A stretch of DNA of 64,000 nt from an uncultured Marinoscillum sp. (GTDB lineage: Bacteria; Bacteroidota; Bacteroidia; Cytophagales; Cyclobacteriaceae), in the NCBI GenBank assembly GCA_902605755.1, contig CACLDR010000001.1, positions 57,656 through 121,655 of the forward strand. The letters are read 5' to 3'. The position numbers were made by a program, and so were the translations under genes. Positions 19,682-30,974 of this stretch are shown here, in pieces. The number at the start of each line of letters is the position of its first letter. Positions within the stretch are counted from its first letter, which is position 1. The notes under the pieces were generated by a model. It was given only the letters and a program-made list of their open reading frames with translations, did not search any database and was not told where the DNA came from.

Positions 19682-21112
19682 TTAAAGTTCCTTTCTCAGT
19701 CGCGCTACAGGAATGTCCAATTGCTCACGATATTTGGCTACAGTCCTGCGGGCAATGTTATAGCCTTCAGCTTTCAATAATTTTTCAATTTTATCATCGG
19801 ACAAAGGTTTTATTTTATTTTCCTGATTAATCAATGTGCGTAATTTATTCTTTACCTCTCTACTGCTTACATCTTCACCTGATTGGGTTGAGATACCCTC
19901 TGAGAAAAAATGTTTAAGAGGATAAATCCCAAAATCAGTTTGAATGGATTTACTGCTTACCACTCTCGATACTGTACTGATGTCCATGTCGATACGCTCA
20001 GCTATATCTTTAAGGATCATCGGTTTTAGTTTATTTTCATCACCCTCTTGAAAATAATTATATTGGATATTTATTATAGCTTGCATGGTGTTTAATAGGG
20101 TAGTTTGTCGTTGCTTAATAGCATCGATAAACCATTTTGCGGCATCTAGTTTTTGTTTAATAAAAGAGACTGTTTCACGCAATTTTTTATCCTTTTTTTT
20201 ACTGCTATCATAAGTGTCTAGCATCTCAGAATAAGATTGACTGACTCTTAATTCTGGAGCATTTTTGGCATTTAAAATTATTTCTAAAGAACCATTTATA
20301 TTTTTTAAAATGAAATCAGGTATTAAATATTGTATTTTCCTATCTTCATCCCCTGATCCTCCAGGTTTTGGGTTGAGACGGGTAATAATGCTAATGGCAT
20401 CTTTTAATTCTATACTAGAAATACCCAGTTTAAGCTCTATTTTGTCATAATGCTTTTTGGAAAATTCTTTGAAGCATACTTTTAGTACTTGATGGGCTAA
20501 ATTATTTTCATATTCCTCAGGATCTCTTCTTTCCAACTGAAGCATCAAACAATTTTGCAAACTTTGTGCTCCTATGCCTGCAGGTTCAAAGGTTTGGATC
20601 TTTTTGAGTATCTCGCTTAATTCAAATTTATTTGTTTCAATGCCTTGAGAAAACGCAAGATCATTTACTATAGCATCTAAATCTCTCCTAAGGTATCCAT
20701 CTGCGTCGATACTACCCAAAAGTTGTTTTCCTAAGATATGCTGATGTTCATTGAGGTTAAGAAATCCGAGCTGTGTCAATAATTGTTCGTGAAGGGTGGT
20801 GCCAATGCTCAAAGGATATTCTTTGTTATGATCTAAAGAATTATTGCTATTTCCGCTCATTTTGTATCCTGTATAGTCATCATGAAGATAATCTTCTGTA
20901 CTATTATTGGAGTCTTCTTTTTCCTCAAATTGATCTTTATTTTCCTCGTCTGAGGATAAGGCATCGCCTTCTTCTAGTGCAGGATTTATCTCTAACTCTT
21001 CTTCAATTCGAGTATTAAGTTCAGTGGTTGGCACTTGTAATAATTTAATAAACTGAATTTGTTGTGGAGACAATTTTTGCTGTAAAGATTGAGAGAGAAT
21101 GAGTTTTTGCAT
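19682..21112 (-). CDS. rpoN: RNA polymerase sigma-54 factor
   Basis: LSQSLQQKLSPQQIQFIKLLQ, LNPKPGG, DIAERIDMDISTVSRVVSSK, C-terminal ARRTVAKYREQLDIPVARLRK (RpoN box). Confidence 0.96.
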   Translation of the reverse strand: MQKLILSQSLQQKLSPQQIQFIKLLQVPTTELNTRIEEELEINPALEEGDALSSDEENKDQFEEKEDSNNSTEDYLHDDYTGYKMSGNSNNSLDHNKEYPLSIGTTLHEQLLTQLGFLNLNEHQHILGKQLLGSIDADGYLRRDLDAIVNDLAFSQGIETNKFELSEILKKIQTFEPAGIGAQSLQNCLMLQLERRDPEEYENNLAHQVLKVCFKEFSKKHYDKIELKLGISSIELKDAISIITRLNPKPGGSGDEDRKIQYLIPDFILKNINGSLEIILNAKNAPELRVSQSYSEMLDTYDSSKKKDKKLRETVSFIKQKLDAAKWFIDAIKQRQTTLLNTMQAIINIQYNYFQEGDENKLKPMILKDIAERIDMDISTVSRVVSSKSIQTDFGIYPLKHFFSEGISTQSGEDVSSREVKNKLRTLINQENKIKPLSDDKIEKLLKAEGYNIARRTVAKYREQLDIPVARLRKEL

Positions 21113-21319
21113 GATAATTTACCAAAATTCAAAATTATCTAAATATTATAATTATTTTAATTAAATAAGTAACATTATGACATTAACAGTTATATAATTT
21201 CTCAGATAAATGTAATTGGAGGTTAGTTTATATTTCCATAAAAGTCATCTATTCCTCATTTGATTTCCTCATTCCATTTATTTGTGGTTTTTTTGCTAGA
21301 TAAATTAGGTTAAATTATT

Positions 21320-22771
21320 GTGGAGGGTAAAAGAAGAATAAAAGTCAAAGTTTTATTGGGATTAAAAACCTCGAGCGAGGAAATTCTTGTGAAAGGATGG
21401 GTGCGTACGAAAAGAGGAAGCAAAAATGCAGTTTTCATAGCCGTTAATGACGGCTCTACTATACATAATATTCAAGTCGTGGTAAGTCCTGAGCTTTTCA
21501 GTGAAGAGTTACTTAAGCGAATTACCACAGGTGCAAGTATTGAAGTTAAAGGACTTTGGGTGGCCTCGCTTGGAACAGGTCAGACTAAAGAGTTACAAGC
21601 CAAAACGTTAAGAGTATTAGGTGACGCTAATCCAGATACATACCCTTTGCAACCTAAAAGGCACAGCTTAGAGTTTCTAAGAGAAATCGCACATCTTAGG
21701 CCTAGAACAAATACAATGGGTGCAATTTTACGTATTAGGCACGCAGTAGCATTTGCAATTCATGAGTTTTTCAATGATAAAGGATTCTTTTATTTTAACA
21801 GTCCTTTATTAACTTCCTCAGATGCTGAGGGTGCAGGAGAGATTTTTAAGGTTACTACTTTAAATCTTGAAAAAACTCCTTTGGATGAGGCCGGTAAGGT
21901 AAATTATCAAGAAGATTTTTTTGAAAAAGAAACTAATTTGACAGTTTCTGGGCAATTAGAGGGGGAATTGGCAGCATTGGCTTTATCTGAAGTTTATACT
22001 TTTGGACCCACATTTCGTGCTGAAAATTCTAATACTACAAGACATTTGGCAGAGTTTTGGATGGTTGAGCCTGAGATGGCTTTTTATGATCTTAAGGATA
22101 ACATGGATCTTGCTGAAGAAATGTTAAAATATTTAGTAAAATACACACTCGACCACTGCCAAGATGATCTTACTTTTTTAGAAAAAAGAGAGATTGAAGA
22201 ACAAAAAAATAAGCCAATTGCAGAGCGAAATGAGCAGCCACTTTTAGATCGCTTGCGATTTATTTTAGCTAATAATTTCGAAAGAATTTCCTATACTGAA
22301 GCTTTTGACATTTTACGAAATTCCAAACCTAATAAAAAGAAAAAATTTCACTTTCTTATAGATTCCTGGGGTACCGACTTACAATCTGAGCATGAAAGGT
22401 TTCTTGTAGAGAAGTATTTTAAAAAGCCTATTATTATACATGATTATCCAAAGGATATAAAGTCTTTTTATATGCGCTTAAATGATGATCAAAAGACGGT
22501 AGGGGCTATGGATGTTTTATTTCCAGGTATTGGTGAAATCATAGGAGGTTCGCAGCGCGAGGAACGGTTAGATGTATTAATTGAGCGAATGGAGGAAAAA
22601 CAAATATCCGCTGCCGAAATGGATTGGTTCTTAGATACTCGAAGATTTGGCACGGTAGAACATAGTGGATTTGGTTTAGGTTTTGAGCGTATGATTCTGT
22701 TTTTAACTGGTATGTCTAATATTAGAGATGTGATCCCATTTCCACGAACTCCAGGAAATTGTGAATATTAA
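21320..22771 (+). CDS. asnS: Asparaginyl-tRNA synthetase
   Basis: [79 protein letters not shown]. Confidence 0.96.
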   Translation: MEGKRRIKVKVLLGLKTSSEEILVKGWVRTKRGSKNAVFIAVNDGSTIHNIQVVVSPELFSEELLKRITTGASIEVKGLWVASLGTGQTKELQAKTLRVLGDANPDTYPLQPKRHSLEFLREIAHLRPRTNTMGAILRIRHAVAFAIHEFFNDKGFFYFNSPLLTSSDAEGAGEIFKVTTLNLEKTPLDEAGKVNYQEDFFEKETNLTVSGQLEGELAALALSEVYTFGPTFRAENSNTTRHLAEFWMVEPEMAFYDLKDNMDLAEEMLKYLVKYTLDHCQDDLTFLEKREIEEQKNKPIAERNEQPLLDRLRFILANNFERISYTEAFDILRNSKPNKKKKFHFLIDSWGTDLQSEHERFLVEKYFKKPIIIHDYPKDIKSFYMRLNDDQKTVGAMDVLFPGIGEIIGGSQREERLDVLIERMEEKQISAAEMDWFLDTRRFGTVEHSGFGLGFERMILFLTGMSNIRDVIPFPRTPGNCEY

Positions 22772-22832
22772 GTTTTTATTTGTCTGATTTTTATTTTTGA
22801 ATTCCATATCTTTGATCATTATCATCACTTAT

Positions 22833-23651
22833 ATGATGCATTTCCTCCAATTTTTTGAACAGATTACAACCCTTCAAAAACTAAGTTGGGTTTTCGGATG
22901 CCTATTTGCCTGTTGGCTTCTTGAATCTGGAATACCCTTATTTAAGCATTCCTACAATAAATGGAAGCATGATGGCATCAATCTGGTTTTTTTTTCATTT
23001 TCAGCACTCATTAATTTAATAATAGGTATCCTCGGTACAGGTATTTTTGTTTGGATTGAAGAGATCCAGTTTGGACTACTCAATTGGGTTATGTTACCTG
23101 TCGGATTCGAAATTCTCATTGCTGTGATGGCTTTGGATCTATTTGGACAATATGTTATTCATTTTATGTTACATCGGGTTAAATGGATGTGGAAGATGCA
23201 TATGGTTCATCACAGCGATACGCAAGTAGATGCCACAACAGGCACTCGACATCATCCTGGTGATTATCTCACTCGAGAATTAATGGGTTTGTTGACAGTT
23301 TTATTTTTTGGTATTCCCGTCGCTTACTGGTCTTTTTACCGTATTTGCTCCATATTTTTTACCTATTGGACTCATGCCAATATCGCCCTTCCTTTGTGGT
23401 TGGAAAAATGGTTGGCTTTAGTCTTGGTAACACCCAATATGCACAAGTTCCACCATCATTTTAAACGTCCTTGGACTGATAGTAATTTTGGTAATATATT
23501 CTCCGTATGGGATCGTATTTTTGGAACTTTTATCTATGAAAATCCCAAAGCAATAAAATTCGGACTGAATACTTTAGATGACCATTTTGATGAAGACCTT
23601 TCTTATCAATTGGGACTCCCATTTAACAAGGATATTAAGACTGATGATTAA
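22833..23651 (+). CDS. Sterol desaturase / fatty acid hydroxylase family protein
   Basis: Histidine clusters HFMLHR, HMVHHSD, HKFHHHF and TM helices; ATG 22833 preferred because TATCTTTG (22807-22814) lies inside the track's longer ORF. Confidence 0.85.
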   Translation: MMHFLQFFEQITTLQKLSWVFGCLFACWLLESGIPLFKHSYNKWKHDGINLVFFSFSALINLIIGILGTGIFVWIEEIQFGLLNWVMLPVGFEILIAVMALDLFGQYVIHFMLHRVKWMWKMHMVHHSDTQVDATTGTRHHPGDYLTRELMGLLTVLFFGIPVAYWSFYRICSIFFTYWTHANIALPLWLEKWLALVLVTPNMHKFHHHFKRPWTDSNFGNIFSVWDRIFGTFIYENPKAIKFGLNTLDDHFDEDLSYQLGLPFNKDIKTDD

Positions 23652-25057
23652 TGTTGCCTTGCTTTGGCTAATTGTGCTTTCAATAAACTAATTTCATTTA
23701 TCCAAGATTCTTCATTTTGAACATCTTCATGTAAATTTCTTGCTTCAGCGTGGGCGTCACTTATTTGTGTTACCCATAAGTCAATTTGTTGATCAATTTG
23801 GGTTATTGATAAAGGGCCATTAATAAATTGTGTTTTTAATAACTCATAGGTTGCGGTAAATTTTGTCCATCCTCTCGTGAGTTTATCGCATGTTGCAGAT
23901 TTTTGTGGTATACCCCAAGTACCGTATGCGAAAGGTTTACAATTGTTTCGGGAACTCCCCCATTGATCAGCGATGGGAGTAATTGGGTTGGCATTGAAAA
24001 GAATATTTTCAAATGCATTGTCAAGATCCCAGGGAATTAAATGAAGTTGCGCAGTTGAAGGCTCTTCATACCAATAATAGTTGTGGTTACCACAACTATT
24101 TCCTTCACAATACCAATGAAAGGCTCCATCATCATTGCGAATGATTCTGTCAACAACTGCGTATGAGATAATTTCATCTATGTTCATATGCTTAGCTATG
24201 ATCTGCTGCAGATCTTTTTCATTTGCATCAGCTATTTTTTGCCCAAAGCCTTGAATTAATTCGACACTAGGGTTATTATTTTCGTTGGTTTTGAGTGCTT
24301 TGATATAATCATCAATAGGATGAGGAATACCAGTGGAGGTTAGAGGCCAAATTTCTTTGTATAAATTACCTTTATTATCATCAAAATTTTCTTTTATGAA
24401 ACGACTGTCTATTTGTTCTACTAAGGAATAGAGGCCCGTATAAATTCCATTGATAGTTAATTTAGCGTGAACCGCCCTAGGAGCTGGAACCCCCATTTGT
24501 CTAAAAAGCCAATAACCAGTCCTCTCATGCATTTGGGAAGCATCATTGTTCATTGAATGGAATTGAAGTTTTTTGAGTCCAAAAAATTTCTCTTTTCTTC
24601 CCTTCCAATTAATTTTAACTTTCATTGATAATTTGGTACAAATTTTTGCTCCTGAGGGTTCAAACATATTCGGTCCATCAAGGCAACCCACGAAGGCGCC
24701 GATCGAACCTTTATATCTAATTCCTACGGGGCTTATCGTATCGTTTTCGAAGATTAACATTCCTTCTACATATTCTTCTGCGGCAGGATCACGATTTATC
24801 AGATTCAAATTTTCTTCTGACAGGATTAGATCAAACGCATGTAAACTTTCTTGATTAAAAATGTATTCAGAGCTAAAATTCAGATAATTTTCGCTACCAT
24901 CAGGAGTAATTAACCACCTATCCTTATTAATGGCCTCTACGGAATTTTCAAGGATATTTAAATTTTCGACAATTTCAGTATCTGTTGAGTCAATATTATT
25001 ACATGAAATAACTGAAAATAAGGATAAATGGGTTAAAAATAGATATAATTTAAACAT
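23648..25057 (-). CDS. CotH kinase family lipoprotein
   Basis: VGIRYKGSIGAF..., MKVKINWKGRKEKFFGLKKLQFHSMNNDASQMHERTGYWLFRQMGVPAPRAVHAKLTING.YTGLYSLVEQID, IPWDLDNAF. Confidence 0.85.
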   Translation of the reverse strand: MFKLYLFLTHLSLFSVISCNNIDSTDTEIVENLNILENSVEAINKDRWLITPDGSENYLNFSSEYIFNQESLHAFDLILSEENLNLINRDPAAEEYVEGMLIFENDTISPVGIRYKGSIGAFVGCLDGPNMFEPSGAKICTKLSMKVKINWKGRKEKFFGLKKLQFHSMNNDASQMHERTGYWLFRQMGVPAPRAVHAKLTINGIYTGLYSLVEQIDSRFIKENFDDNKGNLYKEIWPLTSTGIPHPIDDYIKALKTNENNNPSVELIQGFGQKIADANEKDLQQIIAKHMNIDEIISYAVVDRIIRNDDGAFHWYCEGNSCGNHNYYWYEEPSTAQLHLIPWDLDNAFENILFNANPITPIADQWGSSRNNCKPFAYGTWGIPQKSATCDKLTRGWTKFTATYELLKTQFINGPLSITQIDQQIDLWVTQISDAHAEARNLHEDVQNEESWINEISLLKAQLAKARQH

Positions 25058-25210
25058 CTTTATAGAAATTACCTCCCTATGAAAAGCTTATTTTTGACTC
25101 TTCAAATAGTTGCTTAAAAGTATTTGGGTATCTTAAGACTTAAACACACAAACTTAGTAAAAAAATAATTTAGTTAGTTATAATAAAGAGAAACTTGATC
25201 TTTGATTAAT

Positions 25211-26146
25211 CTATCGTAGACTTAAAAATTTTAGGGTGTGAGTAACGCTTTCCAAGGGTCGTTCTTCCATTGGGATATGACCTGTTTGCTCCATAATTTT
25301 TAATTGAACATTAGGTAGTTTCCTCAAGAATTTTGTTGCATTCGTTACTGGAATCCAATGATCATTACGCCCCCAAAGGATTAAGGTGGGGGATTTGATT
25401 AGTTTTAGTCGCATGGTATGATCCTTGATGGGTTGATTTGCTTTTTTAATGAATGCTGTTCTATTGCCTACTCTTAGGGCGAGGTCATGGTATCGCTCAA
25501 TGAGATCATCGGTAACTTTTTCAGTATCGTGATAGACCTCTTTTAAATTTTTTTCAATAAAGAATTTGGGTGTAATTTTCCCAAATAATTTATTGATAAG
25601 GGGTATTCTTGCCAACTTAAAAACGAATGGTATTTCTTTAGAGTTATAAAAACCAGCGGGGTCAAGGAGCACTAATTTTTTTATTTGGTCAAGATGATGC
25701 GAGGTATAATACCAAGATATTTGACCTCCCAGTGAATTGCCGGCTAAATAAATGCTATCAATATCTAGCTTATTAAGGAATTTATCAAGAAAATCAGCAT
25801 AGTATTCCATACTATAATTATGATCAGTATTTGGGCCAGTCAATCCAAAACCGGGTAAATCCATACTGATCACACGATAGCTTTGGGTCAATATTTTAGT
25901 CCATTCCTCCCAGGTATGTAGGGAGGAACTTGTGCCGTGAATTAGGACTATAGGCATACCTTTACCCTCATCGCGATAATGTACTCTTAAGTTATCGACC
26001 CAGATGAATTTAGATGCATTGTTAGTGTATTTTTTTTCGATGTATTCTTTCGGAAGATCTGGCGTGATACTCATGCCAATGCCCATGAAAACCAAACCAA
26101 TACAAGAAAGCAGGCTAATAAATAAATGCTTTTTTTTCAATATCAT
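25211..26146 (-). CDS. Alpha/beta hydrolase
   Basis: VLIHGTSSSLHTWEEW, LAGNSLGGQISWYY, LWGRNDHWIPV, GHIPMEERP. Confidence 0.9.
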   Translation of the reverse strand: MILKKKHLFISLLSCIGLVFMGIGMSITPDLPKEYIEKKYTNNASKFIWVDNLRVHYRDEGKGMPIVLIHGTSSSLHTWEEWTKILTQSYRVISMDLPGFGLTGPNTDHNYSMEYYADFLDKFLNKLDIDSIYLAGNSLGGQISWYYTSHHLDQIKKLVLLDPAGFYNSKEIPFVFKLARIPLINKLFGKITPKFFIEKNLKEVYHDTEKVTDDLIERYHDLALRVGNRTAFIKKANQPIKDHTMRLKLIKSPTLILWGRNDHWIPVTNATKFLRKLPNVQLKIMEQTGHIPMEERPLESVTHTLKFLSLR

Positions 26147-26210
26147 ATTCGGTTATTTAATTTTAGTTTAAATTTTATTACAGATCAATGCGACACTTTT
26201 CGATATTATT

Positions 26211-27164
26211 TTAGTTTCCAAAAGATGCCCAAAAATCAGCTTTCATGGCTTCTTCATCTATTTTGGAATAAATGAATACGTCACGTTTGAGGTTATCATG
26301 AGGGGTAATTACCTTTTTCTTTTGGCAGAGGTTAGGTTTGGCCAATGCTTCAATAGCGGCGACATCCCACATTGTCCAATATTTTTTTTCAGGATCTTTT
26401 TCTTGCCAAAAACGATCATAATTATCCCATAAAGAAATTAGATAATCAAAAACTCCACCTTTACCCTTGAAGTATTTATTCACTTGCTCTTTTTCAAAAA
26501 CTAAAGTTTTTGAAGTAGTAGCTGTCATGATCTCCAGCTCTAAATTTTGTGTGTTTAACAATAGATTTAAAGCGTTAGGATCGTTGTCTGTGTTAAATTC
26601 TCTCTTACTCCATGTTTGATCCTTTACATTATACCAAAGTCCTAAATAGCAACATTTCAATTTGGGTATAATGCTGGGATCTAAGAGAATTGCCGAGGCG
26701 GTATTTGTGGCAGGCCCTAATGTAAGGACTGTTAATTTTTCACCATTAGTCATTTTATGGGCTTCATTTATGATTAAACTAGCAGCAGGGGAGGGTTGAG
26801 CTCGTAGCTGACTGACCATGGGGGTATTAGATCCCATTGGATGAGGAATAGCTGATTTACCCATCAATGTTAATAGGTCCTTGTTCATATGCTGACTTCG
26901 TCCTACTGAATCATTGGGTGCATTTGCTTGGGTATGCCATTGAGCTGAGCAAAGTCCTCTAATATCAAATTTTGGTTCGACCAAAGCACGTACAATGGCA
27001 AAAGCATCATCCACCTCATTGGCTGTGTCAGCATCAATAATTAGACTTATCGGTTGCTTATAATTTTTTTCCCCCGACGCATTAAAGATGTTAAAAGGGC
27101 CTAAAATACTGGCTGCGCAAGTCCAGCTAAATTTATTTAAAAATTTTCTTCGATATGGATTCAT
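26211..27164 (-). CDS. Nucleoside hydrolase
   Basis: LIIDADTANEVDDAFAIVRALVEP...LTVLTLGPATNTASAILLDPSI; N-terminal signal-like segment. Confidence 0.85.
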   Translation of the reverse strand: MNPYRRKFLNKFSWTCAASILGPFNIFNASGEKNYKQPISLIIDADTANEVDDAFAIVRALVEPKFDIRGLCSAQWHTQANAPNDSVGRSQHMNKDLLTLMGKSAIPHPMGSNTPMVSQLRAQPSPAASLIINEAHKMTNGEKLTVLTLGPATNTASAILLDPSIIPKLKCCYLGLWYNVKDQTWSKREFNTDNDPNALNLLLNTQNLELEIMTATTSKTLVFEKEQVNKYFKGKGGVFDYLISLWDNYDRFWQEKDPEKKYWTMWDVAAIEALAKPNLCQKKKVITPHDNLKRDVFIYSKIDEEAMKADFWASFGN

Positions 27165-27742
27165 AATCAGTTTTTATTACTATGAATAGATAAATAATTT
27201 GAGATACCTAGACCACCAGAGATTAATTAATTAATTCAAAAAATAACTATTGATTTATTCTTTTTTGAAGGGAACTATCTTATGTCTAATTACTAAATGC
27301 AAGAATTATATTTGGTTTCTTCATTATAAAAATATGGCATTAAATTATCATTAATTAGGTAAGTTACTAACTTGCAATCTTTTTTGATTCCTCAATTTTA
27401 AGTTTAGTCATGGGGTTATTTTATATAAATCGGCATAAAGTATTTTTGAATCTGTAAATTATTTTGATATATCACTTCTTAACTCTCGTCAATTATTTTT
27501 AGGGTAAAATAACAAGCGAAAGAGGTTCAATATTTAATCCATTTATTACATTTTGATCAGGCTATTAATCGTTCATATGGATAGTTTGTTCGAGAATTGA
27601 TACATTCTAAACTTATCGTTACACTAATTTAAATGCAATAAAGATAGATATTTATAAGTTTCTAAATTTTCTATATGATAATTAATTATTGAGTTTCATT
27701 TATGATAGTAATGCTATTATATTTGTTACTTGATAAAACGAA

Positions 27743-28435
27743 ATGCAAGATTCATTTACTTATTCAAGTTTACAAGTTAATAACCGAGTTTACATAAAGA
27801 ATCCAGAATCAAGCACTCTGGGGCGAAAAATTGTCGAGTCCAGTATTAATTTGATGGACAAGATAGGCTATGAGGCTTTTACTTTCAAAAAACTAGGTTT
27901 TGAGATACATTCCAATGAGGCCTCAATCTACAGATATTTTGAAAGTAAAAATAAATTATTGCTGTATTTGACTTCATGGTATTGGAGCTGGATGGAATAC
28001 AAGATCAATTTTGGTCTGGCGAATATTCCTGCTCCGGAGGAGCGCTTAGAAAAAGCCATCAAATTACTAACTGAAGATATCGAATTAGATGGAAGTTTTG
28101 AGCATATCAGTAAATACAAATTAAATAGAATTGTTATTGCTGAGGCTTCAAAATCATACATGACTAAAAAGGTAGATCAGAATAACAAAGAGGGTTTTTT
28201 TTCTTGCTACAATCAATTAGTGGGACGGTTGAGCAATATCATTTTAGAAATTAATCCAACATATAAATATCCGCACATGCTGATAACTACTCTTATTGAA
28301 GGCGCTCACCATCAGAGATTTTTCGCGCAACATCTGCCTCTTCTCACTGACGAAGTAAATGGTGAAGATGCTATAACAGAATTTAGTAAAGAGACTGCTT
28401 TTAAAGCAATCGGAGCCATTAGACCAAGCAAATAG
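27743..28435 (+). CDS. TetR/AcrR family transcriptional regulator
   Basis: GRKIVESSINLMDKIGYEAFTFKKLGFEIHSNEASIYRYFESKNKLLLYL helix-turn-helix. Confidence 0.8.
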   Translation: MQDSFTYSSLQVNNRVYIKNPESSTLGRKIVESSINLMDKIGYEAFTFKKLGFEIHSNEASIYRYFESKNKLLLYLTSWYWSWMEYKINFGLANIPAPEERLEKAIKLLTEDIELDGSFEHISKYKLNRIVIAEASKSYMTKKVDQNNKEGFFSCYNQLVGRLSNIILEINPTYKYPHMLITTLIEGAHHQRFFAQHLPLLTDEVNGEDAITEFSKETAFKAIGAIRPSK

Positions 28436-28477
28436 TTAGTCATTATTGAATCAAAATAAAATAAAACAATTTATAAT

Positions 28478-30100
28478 ATGCAAAAATTGGATAATCAAGG
28501 GTTTTTTAAAAATCTAAAATACGATTTCCCTGCAGGGATTGTAGTTACGCTAGTTGCCATTCCGCTATGTTTAGGGATTTCTTTAGCATCAGGTGCACCT
28601 TTATTCTCCGGACTTGTAGCCGGTATAATTGGAGGTGTCATTGTCGCCCTTATCAGTGGATCTGCTTTAGGAGTAAGTGGCCCAGCGGCTGGATTAGCGG
28701 TTATTGTTTTTTCAGCTATCGAGGAGTTGGAATCTTTTGAAACTTTTTTATTGGCAGTTATTGTGGCCGGTATTCTTCAAATAATCCTCGGTCTGTTTAA
28801 AGCAGGTATTATTGCTTACTTTTTTCCTTCCTCAGTGATTAAGGGGATGTTGTCAGGTATCGGGATTGTGATATTTTTAAAGCAAATACCGCACGCATTT
28901 GGTTATGACGCCGATCCCGAAGGGGATTTAGGATTTTTTCAAAAAGATGGCCAAAATACGCTCAGCGAATTGACTCATATTTGGGATTACTTTAGTCCTG
29001 GTCCTCTTATAATCTCTTTGTTATCCCTTATCATACTTATTATATGGGAGCAACCTTCTGTGAAAAAATATACTTTTTTTAAATTGATCCAGGGCCCACT
29101 CGTGGTAGTGATGATAGGTATTGTATTGAACTTATTTTTTGAAAATATGGACGGTTTAAGTTTAATGGCTTCTCAGGTGGTTGTTATTCCGGTAGCTAAT
29201 ACTTTTAGTGAGTTTATAGGGCAATTTGCATCTCCTGATTTCACTCAATTAGGAAATCCACGCGTATATATTTTGGGAGTAACCATTGCTATAGTAGCCA
29301 GTCTTGAAACTTTATTGTGTCTTGAAGCTACAGATAAATTAGATCCATTTAAACGTATAGCTCCTCCCAATAGGGAATTATTGGCTCAAGGGACTGGTAA
29401 TCTTATTGCTGGATTTGTTGGTGGTCTTCCTCTGACTCAAGTAATTGTCAGGAGTTCGACCAATATCCAATCTGGTGGTAGAACTAGAGCTTCGTCTTTT
29501 TTTCATGGAGTCTTGATGTTGATTTGCGTAGTATTACTACCAGAAGTAATTAATCTTATTCCTTTGGCAAGTCTTGCCGCCATACTTTTGGTAGTAGGTT
29601 ACAAATTAGCCAGTGTCAGTGTAATAAGGCAAGTATATAATATGGGGCGTTCGGAATTCATTCCATTTACAGTTACAATTTTTGGAATTGTATTCACTGA
29701 TTTATTGACAGGGATATCTATAGGGCTTGTGATAGCGATATTTCATATTTTATGGAATAATTATAAAGCAGCCTATTTTTTTGATGCTGATTCTTACGTT
29801 CCTAGTGAGCCTATTAAAATTCAACTATCTGAATCTGTCACTTTTCTCAACAAAGCGGGCATTTCAAAGGCGCTTACAGAATTACCTGATGGTAGTAGTG
29901 TGATGATTGATGCTAGTAAAACTATAAGCATTCATCCTGATGTTATAGAGATTATTTCAAATTTTGAAGCGACTGCCGAAAATAGAAATATTTCTGTGAA
30001 GTGGACAGGTTTGGTACAGGAAAAAAATCAAACTGATCAAAATAATTTATTTGAGTCGATTAAAAAGGAAAATACCATTATTAAGTCTAAAGATATCTAA
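28478..30100 (+). CDS. SulP family inorganic anion transporter with STAS-like C-terminus
   Basis: FPAGIVVTLVAIPLCLGISLASGAPLFSGLVAGIIGGVIVALISGSALGVSGPAAG, many TM segments, GGLPLTQVIVRSSTNIQSGGRTR. Confidence 0.93.
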   Translation: MQKLDNQGFFKNLKYDFPAGIVVTLVAIPLCLGISLASGAPLFSGLVAGIIGGVIVALISGSALGVSGPAAGLAVIVFSAIEELESFETFLLAVIVAGILQIILGLFKAGIIAYFFPSSVIKGMLSGIGIVIFLKQIPHAFGYDADPEGDLGFFQKDGQNTLSELTHIWDYFSPGPLIISLLSLIILIIWEQPSVKKYTFFKLIQGPLVVVMIGIVLNLFFENMDGLSLMASQVVVIPVANTFSEFIGQFASPDFTQLGNPRVYILGVTIAIVASLETLLCLEATDKLDPFKRIAPPNRELLAQGTGNLIAGFVGGLPLTQVIVRSSTNIQSGGRTRASSFFHGVLMLICVVLLPEVINLIPLASLAAILLVVGYKLASVSVIRQVYNMGRSEFIPFTVTIFGIVFTDLLTGISIGLVIAIFHILWNNYKAAYFFDADSYVPSEPIKIQLSESVTFLNKAGISKALTELPDGSSVMIDASKTISIHPDVIEIISNFEATAENRNISVKWTGLVQEKNQTDQNNLFESIKKENTIIKSKDI

Positions 30101-30109
30101 TATACGATT

Positions 30110-30262
30110 ATGGTAAATAATATTTATAAGAGTAATGTATTTCTTCATGTCTCTGAAATTAAAAGTGACAGTCCGGAGCTCAATGAACTTTACGAAAATG
30201 GTGAAATAAATATTGTGGGAGCTATGTATGGCGTTCAAACTGGAGTTGTATCTTTTTTGTAA
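30110..30262 (+). pseudogene. C-terminal remnant of a beta-carbonic anhydrase
   Basis: Own translation: MVNNIYKSNVFLHVSEIKSDSPELNELYENGEINIVGAMYGVQTGVVSFL*; matches the C-terminal SP.L.E....GEI.IVGAMYDV.TG.V.F motif of beta-CAs. Below the ORF-track length cut-off. Confidence 0.75.
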
Positions 30263-30266
30263 TTTT

Positions 30267-30953
30267 ATGAATACTTGCACAAAGGTTAAGCTCTTAATAA
30301 TACTCTTTTTTATTACCTTTTCGGCTTTTTCTCAATCAAATGAAATGGGAAATTGGTTGATGTATTTCGGGCAAAATAAGATAAAAGAACGTTTGAGTCT
30401 TCATACGGAAGTTCAATATCGTAATCATACTATCGCACCAGTTAATATTGAACAGCTTTTGTTACGAACAGGGCTGAATTATCATTTGGCCCCAAATGCC
30501 ATGGTGACTGCAGGTTACGGATATGTGACTTCTTACGATGAAACAGATTCGAGTACACCTTTATCTAAAGAAAATCGTATTTGGCAGCAATTTATTTTAA
30601 CCAATCAAGCAGGTCGTGTTAAGTTTGAACATCGCTATCGGGTCGAGCAGAGATGGATAAGTGGTAGTTATAAAAATCGCTTGCGCTATAGATTAATGTT
30701 GATAGCACCACTCAATCGTAGAACTATGGAGCCAGGAGCGGTATTTTTAGGAGTTTATGATGAAGTTTTTGTGAATACCGAGCAAACGTTTTTTGATAGA
30801 AACAGGTTGTATGGAGCGTTGGGATATCAATTTAAACCAGAGTTATCTATGCAGGTTGGTATGCTCTACCAAAGAATAAACCCTTATGGCAAAAAATATT
30901 TACAGCTGGCTTTATTATATAATCCAGATTTAAGGAAAAATTTAAGTAATTAA
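30267..30953 (+). CDS. DUF2490-like outer-membrane/periplasmic protein
   Basis: Signal peptide then GNWLMYFGQNKIKERLSLHTEVQYRNHTIAPVNIEQLLLRTGLNYHLAPNAMVTAGYGY; ATG 30267. Confidence 0.8.
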   Translation: MNTCTKVKLLIILFFITFSAFSQSNEMGNWLMYFGQNKIKERLSLHTEVQYRNHTIAPVNIEQLLLRTGLNYHLAPNAMVTAGYGYVTSYDETDSSTPLSKENRIWQQFILTNQAGRVKFEHRYRVEQRWISGSYKNRLRYRLMLIAPLNRRTMEPGAVFLGVYDEVFVNTEQTFFDRNRLYGALGYQFKPELSMQVGMLYQRINPYGKKYLQLALLYNPDLRKNLSN

Positions 30954-30974
30954 AAGTCTCAAATCTAAATTTTT

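Noticed and set aside
30047-30280. 77-aa minus-strand ORF
   Set aside because: Antisense to the SulP 3' end and the carbonic anhydrase remnant, which has clear family motifs on the plus strand.
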